64,000 nt of DNA from Cystobacter ferrugineus (GTDB lineage: Bacteria > Myxococcota > Myxococcia > Myxococcales > Myxococcaceae): NCBI RefSeq assembly GCF_001887355.1, contig NZ_MPIN01000013.1, positions 68,409-132,408 of the forward strand, written 5' to 3'. The first letter of the stretch is position 1. Each line of letters begins with the position of its first letter. Below are positions 8,198 to 16,572 of the stretch, piece by piece. Below the pieces are notes generated by a model. The model saw only the letters and a program-made list of their open reading frames with translations, was not told the DNA's origin and did no database searches. The position numbers and the translations under genes were made by a program.

Positions 8198-8469
8198 CTA
8201 CTTCCCGCGGTCCCGTCGGGCAACGCGGTGCTTCTGCCCCCATCTGGCAAGTTCGAGAAGGAGGGATTGAAGCTGTTGTCCCGCCTGGCTGATGCGGTAC
8301 TTCGCAACACGGGCTCCAGGGCGGAGCGGCAGCTTTTCGACCAGCCCATCCACCTCCAGTTTCTCAAGACCGATGTCGCCGTGGTGAACATCCGAGCACG
8401 ACGGCGATTGGCTGGTTGCGGCTGGACAGAACTCTTTTCTTCCAAAGTCGTCATTATAGGGGAGTGGGG
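8198..8469 (+). pseudogene. Internally deleted copy of the hxlR-SnoaL locus
   Basis: Three collinear segments of the 5.6-6.5 kb locus are joined: 8198-8361 equals 5607-5770 with 2 mismatches in 164 bp (starting exactly at the hxlR stop codon), 8360-8394 equals 6314-6348, and 8395-8469 equals 6423-6500 with a few changes and a 3-base deletion. About 540 and 74 bp are missing between them. The first junction shares two T residues, suggesting a microhomology join. It cannot encode either protein. Confidence 0.9.
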
Positions 8470-8560
8470 GACACGCACCGCCTCAGCGCAACTCCAACGG
8501 ATAGCAGCGCTGGCGAGCAGCTCATCCAGCGCAGGGGGCGAGATGGGTCTACCGACTCGC

Positions 8561-8635
8561 CTTCGCCTCCGTGCGGCCCCAGTCCGGGGACGAAGTCCAG
8601 CTCACGGCCGTGGGGCTGCCCGCCCCGGGCAGGTA
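8561..8635 (+). pseudogene. Deleted copy of the TolB-like gene from 24.1-25.05 kb
   Basis: 8561-8587 matches 24411-24437 exactly and 8591-8635 matches 25005-25049 with one or two changes, so about 570 bp of the source gene are missing between the halves. The second half is the 3' end of the source gene up to its stop codon (TAG here, TGA there). The source lies about 16 kb away. Confidence 0.85.
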
Positions 8636-8773
8636 GCGCGTGGGCCAAGGTCCGCCTGAAGGTGGTGTGCGCGTCACTGCACGCCGCAGTGGTGGTCCTC
8701 GACATGAAACACTCGACTCCAAAACCAATGGTGTGCGATTCCACCGCCAGCCTTCACCGCAAAGGAGTCCGAC

Positions 8774-10978
8774 GTGTTTCGACATGCATCACGCTGGGTC
8801 ACGACGCTGGTAGTGGGTTTCACCTGGGTCCAGGCAGGCTGTGCTCCCGCGGAGCCCACGGCTCCGGAGACGCCGCGCACCGAAGAGGCCGCGCGGCCGC
8901 TGCTGCCGGGTGAGCGCTCCCTCTTCGACGCCTCCTCGGTGCCGGCCGTGGAGGCCGCGGACGACGGCGCCGCGGTGGAACTGGGCGTGCGCTTCCGCAG
9001 CGACGCGCCCGGGCGCGTCATGGGCGTGCGCTTCTACAAGGGCACGGGCAACACGGGCACGCACACCGGCAGCCTGTGGTCGGCTTCGGGGGCTCTGCTG
9101 GCCACCGCCACCTTCCAGGACGAGACGGCCTCGGGCTGGCAGGAGGTGCGCTTCGCGACGCCCGTGGCCATCGCGGCGGACACGAACTACGTCGTGTCGT
9201 ACCACGCGCCCGCGGGGCACTACGCGGCGACGAACAATGGTTTCGCCTCCGCGCTGGATGCGCCGCCCCTGCACGCGCCCGCGAGCGGGACGGGGGGCGG
9301 CAACGGCCTCTACCACTACGGCACGAGCGGCTTTCCCACGGACAGCTACCAGGCCAGCAACTACTGGGTGGACGTGGCCTTCCAGCCCAACGACACCACG
9401 CCTCCGCGCGCGCCCACCAACGTGGTGGCGACGCCCAGCTCGTCCACCGCCATCGACCTGACCTGGTACGCCTCCGTGGACGGCTCGGGCGAGATGCAGG
9501 GTAACGCGCGCGCGCATCTGGTGTACCGGGGCAGCCAGCTCGTCGCGGAGCTGCCCGGCACCACCACGAGATACCGCGACACCGGCCTGACGCCCTCCAC
9601 CACCTACCAGTACACCGTGCGCGGTCGTGACGCCGCCGGCAACCTGGGCCCCGCGTCCGCCACCGTCACCGCCACCACCCTCGCCAGCAGCGTCTGCAAT
9701 CCCTGCAGCTTGTGGAACGTGGTGACGGGCGACCCCCAGTACGAGAATGCCGACTCCACCCCCACCGAGGTGGGACTGAAGTTCCACTCGGACGTGGCGG
9801 GCACGGTGACGAAGGTGCGCTACTACAAGGGCAGCACGGACACCGGGCCGCACGTGGGCCACCTGTGGAGCGCCACCGGCGCGCTGCTGGGCACCACGGT
9901 GGAGGCTCCTGGAGAGGGCAGCTTCGGCTGGCGCGAGCTGACGTTCCCGACGCCGGTGAGCCTCGCGGCGAACACGACCTATGTCGTGTCGTACTTCGCG
10001 ACCATGGGCCGCTATGCCATCACGCCCTACTACTTCAGCAGCGCGGGCGTGGACGTGCCGCCCCTGCATGCACCGTCCACCGTCGCGGCGGGCGGCAACG
10101 GGGTGCGCCACCTCAATGGCAGCGGCTTCCCCTCGGAAGCGTGGTTGAACACCAACTTCTGGGTGGACGTCGTCTTCGTGCCGGCCACGGGGGACGCATC
10201 CCCGGTCGACGTGTCCGTGCAGCATTCCTTCCCCGCCGGGACGGGCGTCCGGGGCGAAGGGCTCGACTATGACATCACGTTGACGAACCACGGCACGAGG
10301 GCGGCCACCAACCTCACGCTCGACGTTCCCGTCCCCGCCGGGCTCGCGCCCTTCGCCTTCACCCCGAAGGCGTCGGTGGGCACGTGCGGCTACCGCACCA
10401 ATGACAACATGCACTGCGACATCACGAGCCTGCCCGCCGGGCAGAGCGCCGTCGTTCGCATGACGCTGGTGCCCTCGCTCTCCGGGACGTTCCAGTTCCA
10501 GGCGACCGTCACGGCGTCCGAGACGGACGACGTTCCGGGCAACAACACCAGCACCCTGACGATCCCCGTGGGTCCCGCGTCGAACCTGGTCACCTTCGAT
10601 ACCTTCGACGGTGCGGACGAGCCCATCACCGGCATCCACGGTCCCTTCTACTTCGTGTTCAACAAGTGGTACCTCGCGTCGCCCTGGGGCGGGTTCACCA
10701 CGAAGAGCATCTCATTCAACGGCGGGGGGGTGAACAAGGGAGAACTCAGCATCTACGGGGAGCGGACGGTCGTCGGCCTCGACGCCTTCACCTGGGACAC
10801 GGGCGCGACGCTCACCCTGAGTTGCTTCAACCAGCCCACGCGCACCTTCACCCTGACGCCGGGGGAGGTGACCCACGTCGTGACGAACTGGCAGGGCACC
10901 TGCTCGTCCGTCACCCTGGCGACATCGAACGGCTGGGACACGAACTTCGACAACATCGAGCTATCGCCGCTGCCCTGA
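8774..10978 (+). CDS. Secreted lipoprotein with two DUF4082 domains, Fn3 and DUF11-like domain
   Basis: A 734-aa exported protein. GTG 8774 is chosen because AAAGGAG stands just upstream. The N-terminus is a signal peptide ending in lipobox VQAGC (Cys23). Domains in order: DUF4082 (about 65-205; GVRFYKGTGNTGTHTGSLW and NYWVDVAFQP), fibronectin III (about 211-303; PSTTYQYTVRGRDAAGN), second DUF4082 (about 320-470; VRYYKGSTDTGPHVGHLW), a DUF11-like Ig domain (about 482-590; LTNHG..ATNLTLDVPVPAG) and a beta-rich C-terminal region. The two DUF4082 copies are tandem duplicates within the protein. DUF4082 is usually found in surface or polysaccharide-associated proteins; a role in adhesion or carbohydrate binding is inference. 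It stands alone, convergent with the next gene. Confidence 0.85.
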   Translation: MFRHASRWVTTLVVGFTWVQAGCAPAEPTAPETPRTEEAARPLLPGERSLFDASSVPAVEAADDGAAVELGVRFRSDAPGRVMGVRFYKGTGNTGTHTGSLWSASGALLATATFQDETASGWQEVRFATPVAIAADTNYVVSYHAPAGHYAATNNGFASALDAPPLHAPASGTGGGNGLYHYGTSGFPTDSYQASNYWVDVAFQPNDTTPPRAPTNVVATPSSSTAIDLTWYASVDGSGEMQGNARAHLVYRGSQLVAELPGTTTRYRDTGLTPSTTYQYTVRGRDAAGNLGPASATVTATTLASSVCNPCSLWNVVTGDPQYENADSTPTEVGLKFHSDVAGTVTKVRYYKGSTDTGPHVGHLWSATGALLGTTVEAPGEGSFGWRELTFPTPVSLAANTTYVVSYFATMGRYAITPYYFSSAGVDVPPLHAPSTVAAGGNGVRHLNGSGFPSEAWLNTNFWVDVVFVPATGDASPVDVSVQHSFPAGTGVRGEGLDYDITLTNHGTRAATNLTLDVPVPAGLAPFAFTPKASVGTCGYRTNDNMHCDITSLPAGQSAVVRMTLVPSLSGTFQFQATVTASETDDVPGNNTSTLTIPVGPASNLVTFDTFDGADEPITGIHGPFYFVFNKWYLASPWGGFTTKSISFNGGGVNKGELSIYGERTVVGLDAFTWDTGATLTLSCFNQPTRTFTLTPGEVTHVVTNWQGTCSSVTLATSNGWDTNFDNIELSPLP

Positions 10979-11091
10979 GCCGTTGACGGACGGTGAGGCC
11001 AGTCCCGTCCCCCGCGCCTGCCTCCACACCGGGGGCAGGGCCAAGGGCACGCTCGTCACCCTGACTTCGCCCAGAAGGTGCGAGCCAGCGC

Positions 11092-11490
11092 TCATCGAGG
11101 ACGTGCCAGCGCACGGTGGATCGCCGAGGTGAGCTCGGTGGCGCGGATGGCATCCAGCGCGAGCTCCCAGCGGCCCTCGGCACAAAGGCCGCTCAGGCCG
11201 GCCTCCTCATGGGCCTGCCGGGCAGCGGCCGCCAAGGCTTCGCGCACCGCCTCGGCGACCGCGTGGCCGACCTCGTCACAGCGTCTGCATTCGAGCTCGA
11301 TGCCCAGACGGCTGCGCCGCCCTTCTTCCGTGAGGACCCAGGGGCGCTCCATCCACGGTGGCTGATGGCGCACGTGTTGCCGGTGGCCGCATTCGAGTTC
11401 GGCGACCCAGTGGTTCTCACCATCGAGGTGGAATCCCGTCATCTTCTGCTTCATCGGACGTGCATCCTCATTTCTACGAGCAGACTCCAT
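11092..11490 (-). CDS. DUF3565 domain protein
   Basis: A small protein (132 aa from ATG 11490) whose N-terminal part carries the DUF3565 pattern: TGFHLDGENHWVAELECGH, then QHVRHQPPW and later a CxxC (ECRRCDEV). The histidines and cysteines suggest a metal-binding module. ATG 11490 has GGAGGTGG very close upstream; ATG 11454 would also fit and starts nearer the domain. The C-terminal helix (AVREALAAAARQAHEEAGL) is not part of the domain. Function unknown. Confidence 0.72.
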   Translation of the reverse strand: MESARRNEDARPMKQKMTGFHLDGENHWVAELECGHRQHVRHQPPWMERPWVLTEEGRRSRLGIELECRRCDEVGHAVAEAVREALAAAARQAHEEAGLSGLCAEGRWELALDAIRATELTSAIHRALARPR

Positions 11491-11761
11491 TCCACCTCCA
11501 GAGATGCACATGGCGGAGCGGGTGGACAGCCCCTCGTGGATCTTCCCGCCCTGGAACCACCTCCCCACTGCTTGGACAGGTTGGCGCGCGGAGGCGAAGG
11601 GAGAGGACGTCCGCGGCGGGAGACGCCCGGACGAGGGCGGAAACGCTCCCGGGCGCTCCTTCCCCTGGAGAAGGGGGCGGAGCTCGCTCGGCCCGACACT
11701 TGCTCGGTGCGCGCGGCGGGGGCGATTGACGCGCGCGGCGGCCCACGACAGGCTTTCGGGC

Positions 11762-12631
11762 ATGGCACAGCGCGCACAGGAGCGTGGAGAGGCCTTTCCC
11801 CGGGCGCCCACGCGGGAAGAGTGGGAGCGGATGAGTGTGGAGGAGCGGGCGCGGGTGGTGGAGTCACTTCCCGGGGAGGTGACGTGGGACGAGATGGCCA
11901 TGCCGGAGGGAGACAGGCACTCCCGGGCGAAGATACAGACGTTGGATGTGCTCCAGGGCTTCTTCTCGCGGCAGAGACGGCAGGTATACCTGGGAACGGA
12001 GCTGCCGGTGTACTACCCGGGGGAGAGGCGCTTCGCGCCGGACCTGCTGGCGGTGCGGGACGTGGAGACGCACGAGCGGGACAAGTGGGTGGTGAGCCAG
12101 GAGGGCAAGGGGCTGGAGTGGGTGATGGAGGTGCACGTGGGCGGCGACCGGAAGAAGGACGCCGAGTACAACGTGGAGCGCTACGCGCGGCTCGGCATTC
12201 CCGAGTACTTCATCTACGACCGGGCGCGGCAGCGGCTGTGGGCGTACCGGCTGCCCGCGCCCGAGGCGAGGCAGTACGAGCCCATTGCGCCGGAGGAGGG
12301 CCGCTACCGCTCGGAGGTGCTGGGGCTGGAGCTGGAGGTGTCGGAGGGGAAGCTGCAGCTGTGGGCGGGAAACGCGCTGCTGCTGGAGTCCCACGAGCTG
12401 CTGGGGCAGATGAAGGAGAAGCTGGCGCAGGTGCGGCAACGCGCGGACGAGGAAGCACGGCTGCGCGAGGAGGCGGAGCGCCGCCTGTCAGAGGAGGCAC
12501 GGCGGCGCGAGGAGGCGGAGCGGCTGCGCGAGGAGGAGGCGCGGCGGCGCGAGGAGGCGGAGCACCGCCTGTCGGAGCTACGGGCCGAGCTGGAGCGACT
12601 CCGCGGACGGGAGACGCCCCTCCCCGAGTGA
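11762..12631 (+). CDS. Uma2-family (PD-(D/E)XK-like) protein with coiled-coil tail
   Basis: A 289-aa protein. Residues ~20-200 form a Uma2-type restriction-endonuclease fold (DUF820): MPEGDRHSRA, VYYPGERRFAPDLLAV with the catalytic-type Asp, LEWVMEVHVGGDRKKD with the ExK-like position changed to EVHV, and NVERYARLGIPEYFIYD. The last ~75 residues are a charged coiled coil of repeated RREEAERL-like units. Uma2 proteins are abundant in myxobacteria and cyanobacteria, often in many copies, and their true activity is not established. The changed lysine position makes nuclease activity doubtful. ATG 11762 is the first plausible start. Confidence 0.8.
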   Translation: MAQRAQERGEAFPRAPTREEWERMSVEERARVVESLPGEVTWDEMAMPEGDRHSRAKIQTLDVLQGFFSRQRRQVYLGTELPVYYPGERRFAPDLLAVRDVETHERDKWVVSQEGKGLEWVMEVHVGGDRKKDAEYNVERYARLGIPEYFIYDRARQRLWAYRLPAPEARQYEPIAPEEGRYRSEVLGLELEVSEGKLQLWAGNALLLESHELLGQMKEKLAQVRQRADEEARLREEAERRLSEEARRREEAERLREEEARRREEAEHRLSELRAELERLRGRETPLPE

Positions 12632-12687
12632 GCGCCGACGCGGACCCGCCGGGCTCCCGGGATGAAGCGGGGGAGGCTCGGAACGCC

Positions 12688-13941
12688 TCAAGTCCTCGGA
12701 GCAAGACGAGGCGGGAAGAAGCGCTCGCGCAGGCGCAAGAAGGGCATCTCGATCCACCTGGTGGCGATAGCCCCCACCGCGATGGCGTAGCCGACATAAA
12801 TGAGCGTCTGCAGGACGAACCGCAGGCCCTGGTGCGCGACGCCTTCCGCCAGGGCGCGGTTCAACCCGGTGAAGAACGCCAGGTTCAACGAGGCCATGAA
12901 GAAGTGCCAGAGGTAGATGTTGTAGGACCAGGTACCAATCCTGGCCAGGCACGTCGCGGGGAACGTCCGCTCCAGCCGGGAGAAGACGCCGCCCACCAGC
13001 AGGAAGAGCAGAATCGCGTAGGCCACCGACAGTCCCAGGAACCCGAAGGTGAACATCGCCGCCTGGCCGCGAGAGAGGACCAGCGCGGGGCTCAGCAACA
13101 ACAGGCTGAGGCAGAGCGACGCTTTGGGCCAGGCCAACAGCTTGTCCACCGTGGACCGGCGGTAGAGCCAGAGATACTGGCAATAGACGCCGACCATCAG
13201 GGAGTCGAGCCGGAAATGGGTCTGCATGAAATCATCCGGCCGCAGTCCCGTGGCCACCCGTGCGAGCCTCGCGGCCAGGCACCCTGTCAGAAACACCCAG
13301 GTGACACGCCCCATCCACCTCCCCCAATCGTCGGACCGACGCCGGGTCCACACCGTCAAGCCCAGGAGCAGGACCGGCAGGATCAGGTAGAAGTGTTCCT
13401 CCACCGCCAAGGACCAGGTGGGCCCGTTCGGGTTCTTGTCCAGATAGTTCTGGAAGAAGAGAAGGTGCGCCAGCAGGGAGGTGAGCTTCGTGTCCCAGGT
13501 GCTGCCCTGGATGTAGCCGGTGGCACCCGTCACGCCCAGGACCAGCAAGAGCACGAGGTACGAGGGCCAGATCTTGAAGCCACGCCGCAGCCAGAAGGAG
13601 ACACAATCGAGGGTGTTGTGCTTGCGCAGCTCGGAAAACAGCAGCCCGCTGATCAAGAAGCCGCTGAGGACGAAGAACAGGTCCACCCCGGTCCACCCGA
13701 ACTGCTTCACCTTCCAGTAGACGAACCCCCACGGGCCACTCGGCTCCGGCAACCCCGGTACCGTGACGGGCTCGAGGTGATTGAGCAACACCATCAGCAC
13801 GGCCACGCCACGCAGGACATCAATCGACTTGATGCGGCGCGGGGCGGAGATGGCCTGGGAGCTGTCCTCCGGTGGAGGGGAGGACGCGGGCGCCAGGTGA
13901 GCTTCCGGTTCCGAGCGCCGTAGACGTTGCGGCTCATTCAT
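12688..13941 (-). CDS. Acyltransferase 3 family membrane protein
   Basis: A 417-aa integral membrane protein with about ten hydrophobic segments. Family landmarks: RIKSIDVLRGVAVLMVLLNH near the start with the conserved Arg/His pair, GWTGVDLFFVLSGFLISGLLF, and WSLAVEEHFYLILP. These enzymes transfer acyl groups to surface polysaccharides, LPS or small molecules from the cytoplasmic side of the membrane. ATG 13941 follows a non-hydrophobic leader; 13959 is an alternative. It stands alone with no polysaccharide cluster around it, so the acceptor cannot be inferred. Confidence 0.88.
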   Translation of the reverse strand: MNEPQRLRRSEPEAHLAPASSPPPEDSSQAISAPRRIKSIDVLRGVAVLMVLLNHLEPVTVPGLPEPSGPWGFVYWKVKQFGWTGVDLFFVLSGFLISGLLFSELRKHNTLDCVSFWLRRGFKIWPSYLVLLLVLGVTGATGYIQGSTWDTKLTSLLAHLLFFQNYLDKNPNGPTWSLAVEEHFYLILPVLLLGLTVWTRRRSDDWGRWMGRVTWVFLTGCLAARLARVATGLRPDDFMQTHFRLDSLMVGVYCQYLWLYRRSTVDKLLAWPKASLCLSLLLLSPALVLSRGQAAMFTFGFLGLSVAYAILLFLLVGGVFSRLERTFPATCLARIGTWSYNIYLWHFFMASLNLAFFTGLNRALAEGVAHQGLRFVLQTLIYVGYAIAVGAIATRWIEMPFLRLRERFFPPRLAPRT

Positions 13942-14094
13942 GGCCGTGAAGGGTAGCATTGGCCTGGCCTGAGGTGTGTCCCAAGTGCGAAGGCCCTCCC
14001 CCTCGTTCAGCAAGCTGGCGAGGAAAGAGCTGGCAGGTGTCGTTGACGTCCTCCATCAGGGACGCTCGGACTCCGGCTCCTCCCTCGTCGCGGC

Positions 14095-14751
14095 TCAGGC
14101 GGTGGGCTCGCCTCTTGTTGCCTCGGCTCTGCCCCCTTCAGGGGGGACCACGTCGCGCCGGTCGAGGTAGCGCTCGAGCAACGTCACCAGCTCGGCCTTG
14201 AAGCGCGGGGAATCGAGCAGCTCCGGTCGCTCCGATGCCGCCTCGTCGATGACGGCCTGCACCGCGGTGCGCGCGACGAAGCCGGCGAGCTCGAGGTCGG
14301 GTACGTGCCGCACCAGCGATGGATCCCACGCGGGTGCCGAGGGTGACGCGGCCGCGGCGAGGCCGAGTGCGCTGCTGCGCGGGAGCTCCTGCTCGAAGAT
14401 GCGATGGAGTTCCCCGTTGGTCTTCCGCTGGCGGATGAGGGTTCCCACGCTCGCGGAGAGCGCCTCGTGCAACGTCTTGGGCGGCGGTCCCTCGGCATGG
14501 CAACCGCGCAACTGCTCGAGGTGGCGGCGCCGTAGCTCGGCCAAGATGGCCGCCTTGTTCGGAAAGTACTGGTACAGCGAGGCGATGTTCACGCCGGCCC
14601 GCTCGGCGATGGCGTTGGTGGTCAGCCGGTCCCACCCCGAACGGGTCAGAATGTAAGTCGTCGCTTGCAATATCGCCTCGACCGTCGCACGCGAGCGCTC
14701 CTGCCGGGGCCGCTTGCGCGGCAGCAGCGCGCTTCGTCGTCGTTTCGCCAT
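14095..14751 (-). CDS. TetR-family regulator of the adjacent nitroreductase
   Basis: A 218-aa TetR protein. The N-terminal DNA-binding domain reads RSRATVEAILQATTYILTR, then LTTNAIAERAGVNIASLYQYFPNKAAILAE (helix-turn-helix and the typical YxYFxxK end). The C-terminal ligand domain is variable. It is divergent from a nitroreductase-family gene 57 bp away, and a 16-bp palindrome lies between them, so it most likely represses that gene and itself and is relieved by a small hydrophobic ligand (family knowledge). Confidence 0.87.
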   Translation of the reverse strand: MAKRRRSALLPRKRPRQERSRATVEAILQATTYILTRSGWDRLTTNAIAERAGVNIASLYQYFPNKAAILAELRRRHLEQLRGCHAEGPPPKTLHEALSASVGTLIRQRKTNGELHRIFEQELPRSSALGLAAAASPSAPAWDPSLVRHVPDLELAGFVARTAVQAVIDEAASERPELLDSPRFKAELVTLLERYLDRRDVVPPEGGRAEATRGEPTA

Positions 14752-14781
14752 GGTGCCTCGGGGGGAATGCAAGTTGCCGTA

Positions 14782-14797
14782 AAGTAACCAATTACTT
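14782..14797. promoter_or_regulatory. Palindromic operator between tetR and nitroreductase genes
   Basis: AAGTAA-CCAA-TTACTT is a perfect 6+4+6 inverted repeat in an otherwise GC-rich region, 11 bp before the nitroreductase ATG and 31 bp from the tetR start. Its size and location suit a TetR dimer controlling both genes. Confidence 0.6.
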
Positions 14798-14808
14798 ACT
14801 TCTGGTGC

Positions 14809-15528
14809 ATGACCGATGACGATGTCTGGCAGGCCTTCAAGGCCGTGAACGAGCGGCGGCGCGCGGTGCGTGACTTCGATGGGCGACCGATTCCCCTCGC
14901 GACGCTGGAGGAGGTGGTCGCCGAGGCGCTCAAGGCGCCTTCCAGCGGCAACCTCCAGCCGTATCGGCTCCACGTGGTGCACGAGCCGGAGCTCAAACGC
15001 GCGGTGGCCGAGTCATGCAACGGGCAGCGCGCGGCGATGACGGCGAGCGCGTTGGTGGTGGTGGTGAGCTCGCGAGCCATCGCCCTGAGCACCCTGGGAC
15101 AGCTCGAGGTCGCGATGGGGCCCGACTCGTCACTTTCCGAGCGCTCGGTGGCGTACCATGCGCGCACATACCTCATGTTGCGCCGCTTCTTCCGCTTCGC
15201 ACCGGCACACCTTTTCGGCGCGCTGCGCATCGCGGTGTCCTTCCTCATGCCGGTGCTATCGTTGCTACCTTTCGGGCCCTCTGGCGTGCGTCACTGGCTC
15301 GCGCGCAACAGTCTCTTCGCCGCGCAGACGTTGATGCTCGCCGCGGCCGCGCGCGGCCTCGACACCTGCCCCATGGAGGGCTTCGACGCGATGAAGGTGA
15401 GCCGGTTGCTCGGGCTTCCGTGCGGCAGCGTGGTGCCGGTGGTCATCGCCGTCGGCCACCGAAGCGCCGATGCGCGCGTGGAACCGCGGCTTCGCCGAAG
15501 CCTCGCCGAGGCGGTGGTGGTGCACTGA
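14809..15528 (+). CDS. Nitroreductase-family flavoprotein
   Basis: A 239-aa nitroreductase-like protein: RRRAVRDFDGRPIP at the start (FMN phosphate binding), APSSGNLQPYRLHVV, and near the end GLDTCPMEGFDAMKVSRLLGLP, the classical helix-loop signature. A central insertion (RTYLMLRRFFRFAPAHLFGA and following ~25 hydrophobic residues) is longer than in small nitroreductases and could contact membrane or lipid. It should be an FMN-dependent NAD(P)H oxidoreductase acting on quinones or nitro compounds. ATG 14809 has no clear ribosome site and a leaderless transcript is possible. Controlled by the adjacent TetR by inference. Confidence 0.83.
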   Translation: MTDDDVWQAFKAVNERRRAVRDFDGRPIPLATLEEVVAEALKAPSSGNLQPYRLHVVHEPELKRAVAESCNGQRAAMTASALVVVVSSRAIALSTLGQLEVAMGPDSSLSERSVAYHARTYLMLRRFFRFAPAHLFGALRIAVSFLMPVLSLLPFGPSGVRHWLARNSLFAAQTLMLAAAARGLDTCPMEGFDAMKVSRLLGLPCGSVVPVVIAVGHRSADARVEPRLRRSLAEAVVVH

Positions 15529-15741
15529 TGCTTCAGAGCGCCGGGAGGTGCCGTTCCCGACTGCGAGTTGTCTGACACCCATCTCGGACACCCATCTCGC
15601 GGGGTGGCATGGCGGACATGTGCCCCAGAAGGCGATGGAGAACTGCCTTCCTGGAGTGACAGTTCCCAGGAGGGACGGTGTTCCAGTGACGGGACTCGCG
15701 AATCAGCGCGATCGGCTGGCGTCATCTCCAGGAGAAAGAAC

Positions 15742-16572
15742 ATGTGGAAGAGCCTGTGTGTGGGTGTGGCGGCACTGACGTTCATGTTCGCTTGTGACAG
15801 GTCCGGAGAGCTGGGCAATGGCCACAAGGTCACTCAGCCGCGCGAGCTCACCGGCTTCACCCGGGTGGAAAATCGCACTCCCCTGGATGTGGAGGTGCGC
15901 GAGGCCTCCGCCGAGTCCGTCACCCTCACGCTCGATGAGAACCTGCTCCCGTTCGTCATCACCCGCGTCTCCGGGGAGACGCTCTTCATCGAGAACACCA
16001 CGAACCTGTTGTACTCGGGTGAAGGCCGCGTGGTGGCGACGCTGCCGCGCTTCCTCGGCGCTGGGAATGCTGGCTCCGGCGACTTCCTCGTCGAGGGCGT
16101 GACCCAGTCGAACGCACTCACCTTCGAGCTCTCGGGCTCTGGCGGCATGGCGTACTGCGGGCCGGCCTCCCGCCTCACCGTGAACCTCCCGGGCTCTGGC
16201 AACATGACGCTGTGCACTCCGCGGGAGCAGGTGCTGGAGGAGGTGCGTCTGGGGCTCTCTGGCTCCGGCTCGCTCACCTACGACGGCTCCACGGCGAGCA
16301 TGGTGGCCCTCCTCGAGGGTTCGGGCGGCATGAGCCTCACTGGCTCGGCGCCGCGCCTGGTGGCCCGGGTGACCAGCAGCGGGGGCCTCGAGGCCCGGGG
16401 GCTCATCAGCTCGGAGGCGGAGCTGGACCTGACCGGTTCTGGCAATATGAGCGCCACCGTCGATACCACCGCGACGGTGCACATCGATGGCTCTGGCAGT
16501 GTGGATCTCTGGGGAAACGCCACGTTGCGCGACATGCGCATCACCGGGAGCGGGAGCCTGCGGCGTCACTGA
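15742..16572 (+). CDS. DUF2807-family lipoprotein
   Basis: A 276-aa protein starting at ATG 15742 behind AGGAGAAAG. The N-terminus is a lipoprotein signal peptide ending FMFAC (Cys18). The rest is a repetitive beta structure with many glycine/serine turns (FELSGSGGMAYC, VNLPGSGNMTLC, GLSGSGSLTYDG, LTGSGNMSATVD), the adhesin-like right-handed beta repeats of DUF2807. Family members are envelope proteins of unknown role; some have been linked to stress or metal response. The 3' end overlaps the end of the convergent TetR gene by 7 bp. Confidence 0.84.
   Translation: MWKSLCVGVAALTFMFACDRSGELGNGHKVTQPRELTGFTRVENRTPLDVEVREASAESVTLTLDENLLPFVITRVSGETLFIENTTNLLYSGEGRVVATLPRFLGAGNAGSGDFLVEGVTQSNALTFELSGSGGMAYCGPASRLTVNLPGSGNMTLCTPREQVLEEVRLGLSGSGSLTYDGSTASMVALLEGSGGMSLTGSAPRLVARVTSSGGLEARGLISSEAELDLTGSGNMSATVDTTATVHIDGSGSVDLWGNATLRDMRITGSGSLRRH

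Larger units (their letters stand above)
8163..8773. other. Gene-free gap built largely of duplicated gene pieces
   Basis: No intact gene is seen in these 611 bp. More than half is explained by pieces of other genes in the window, listed separately: PhyH (8169-8191), an internally deleted HxlR/SnoaL copy (8198-8469) and a TolB-like gene reduced to two segments (8561-8635). Bases 8470-8560 and 8636-8760 have no source that I could find here; the last stretch should hold the promoter of the DUF4082 lipoprotein gene, whose ribosome site is just before 8774. Confidence 0.8.

Noticed and set aside
8163-8773. Assembly error as full explanation of the mosaic
   Set aside because: Not excluded, but the substitutions in several pieces, and an independent VOC tail elsewhere, argue for real DNA; it still needs read-level confirmation.
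8789-10639. Minus-strand open frame opposite the DUF4082 lipoprotein
   Set aside because: Arg/His-rich shadow frame; the plus-strand protein has a signal peptide, domains and ribosome site.
15568-15605. Tandem 13-bp duplication (GACACCCATCTCG) before the DUF2807 gene
   Set aside because: Only two copies, no clear regulatory position; probably a small slippage event.
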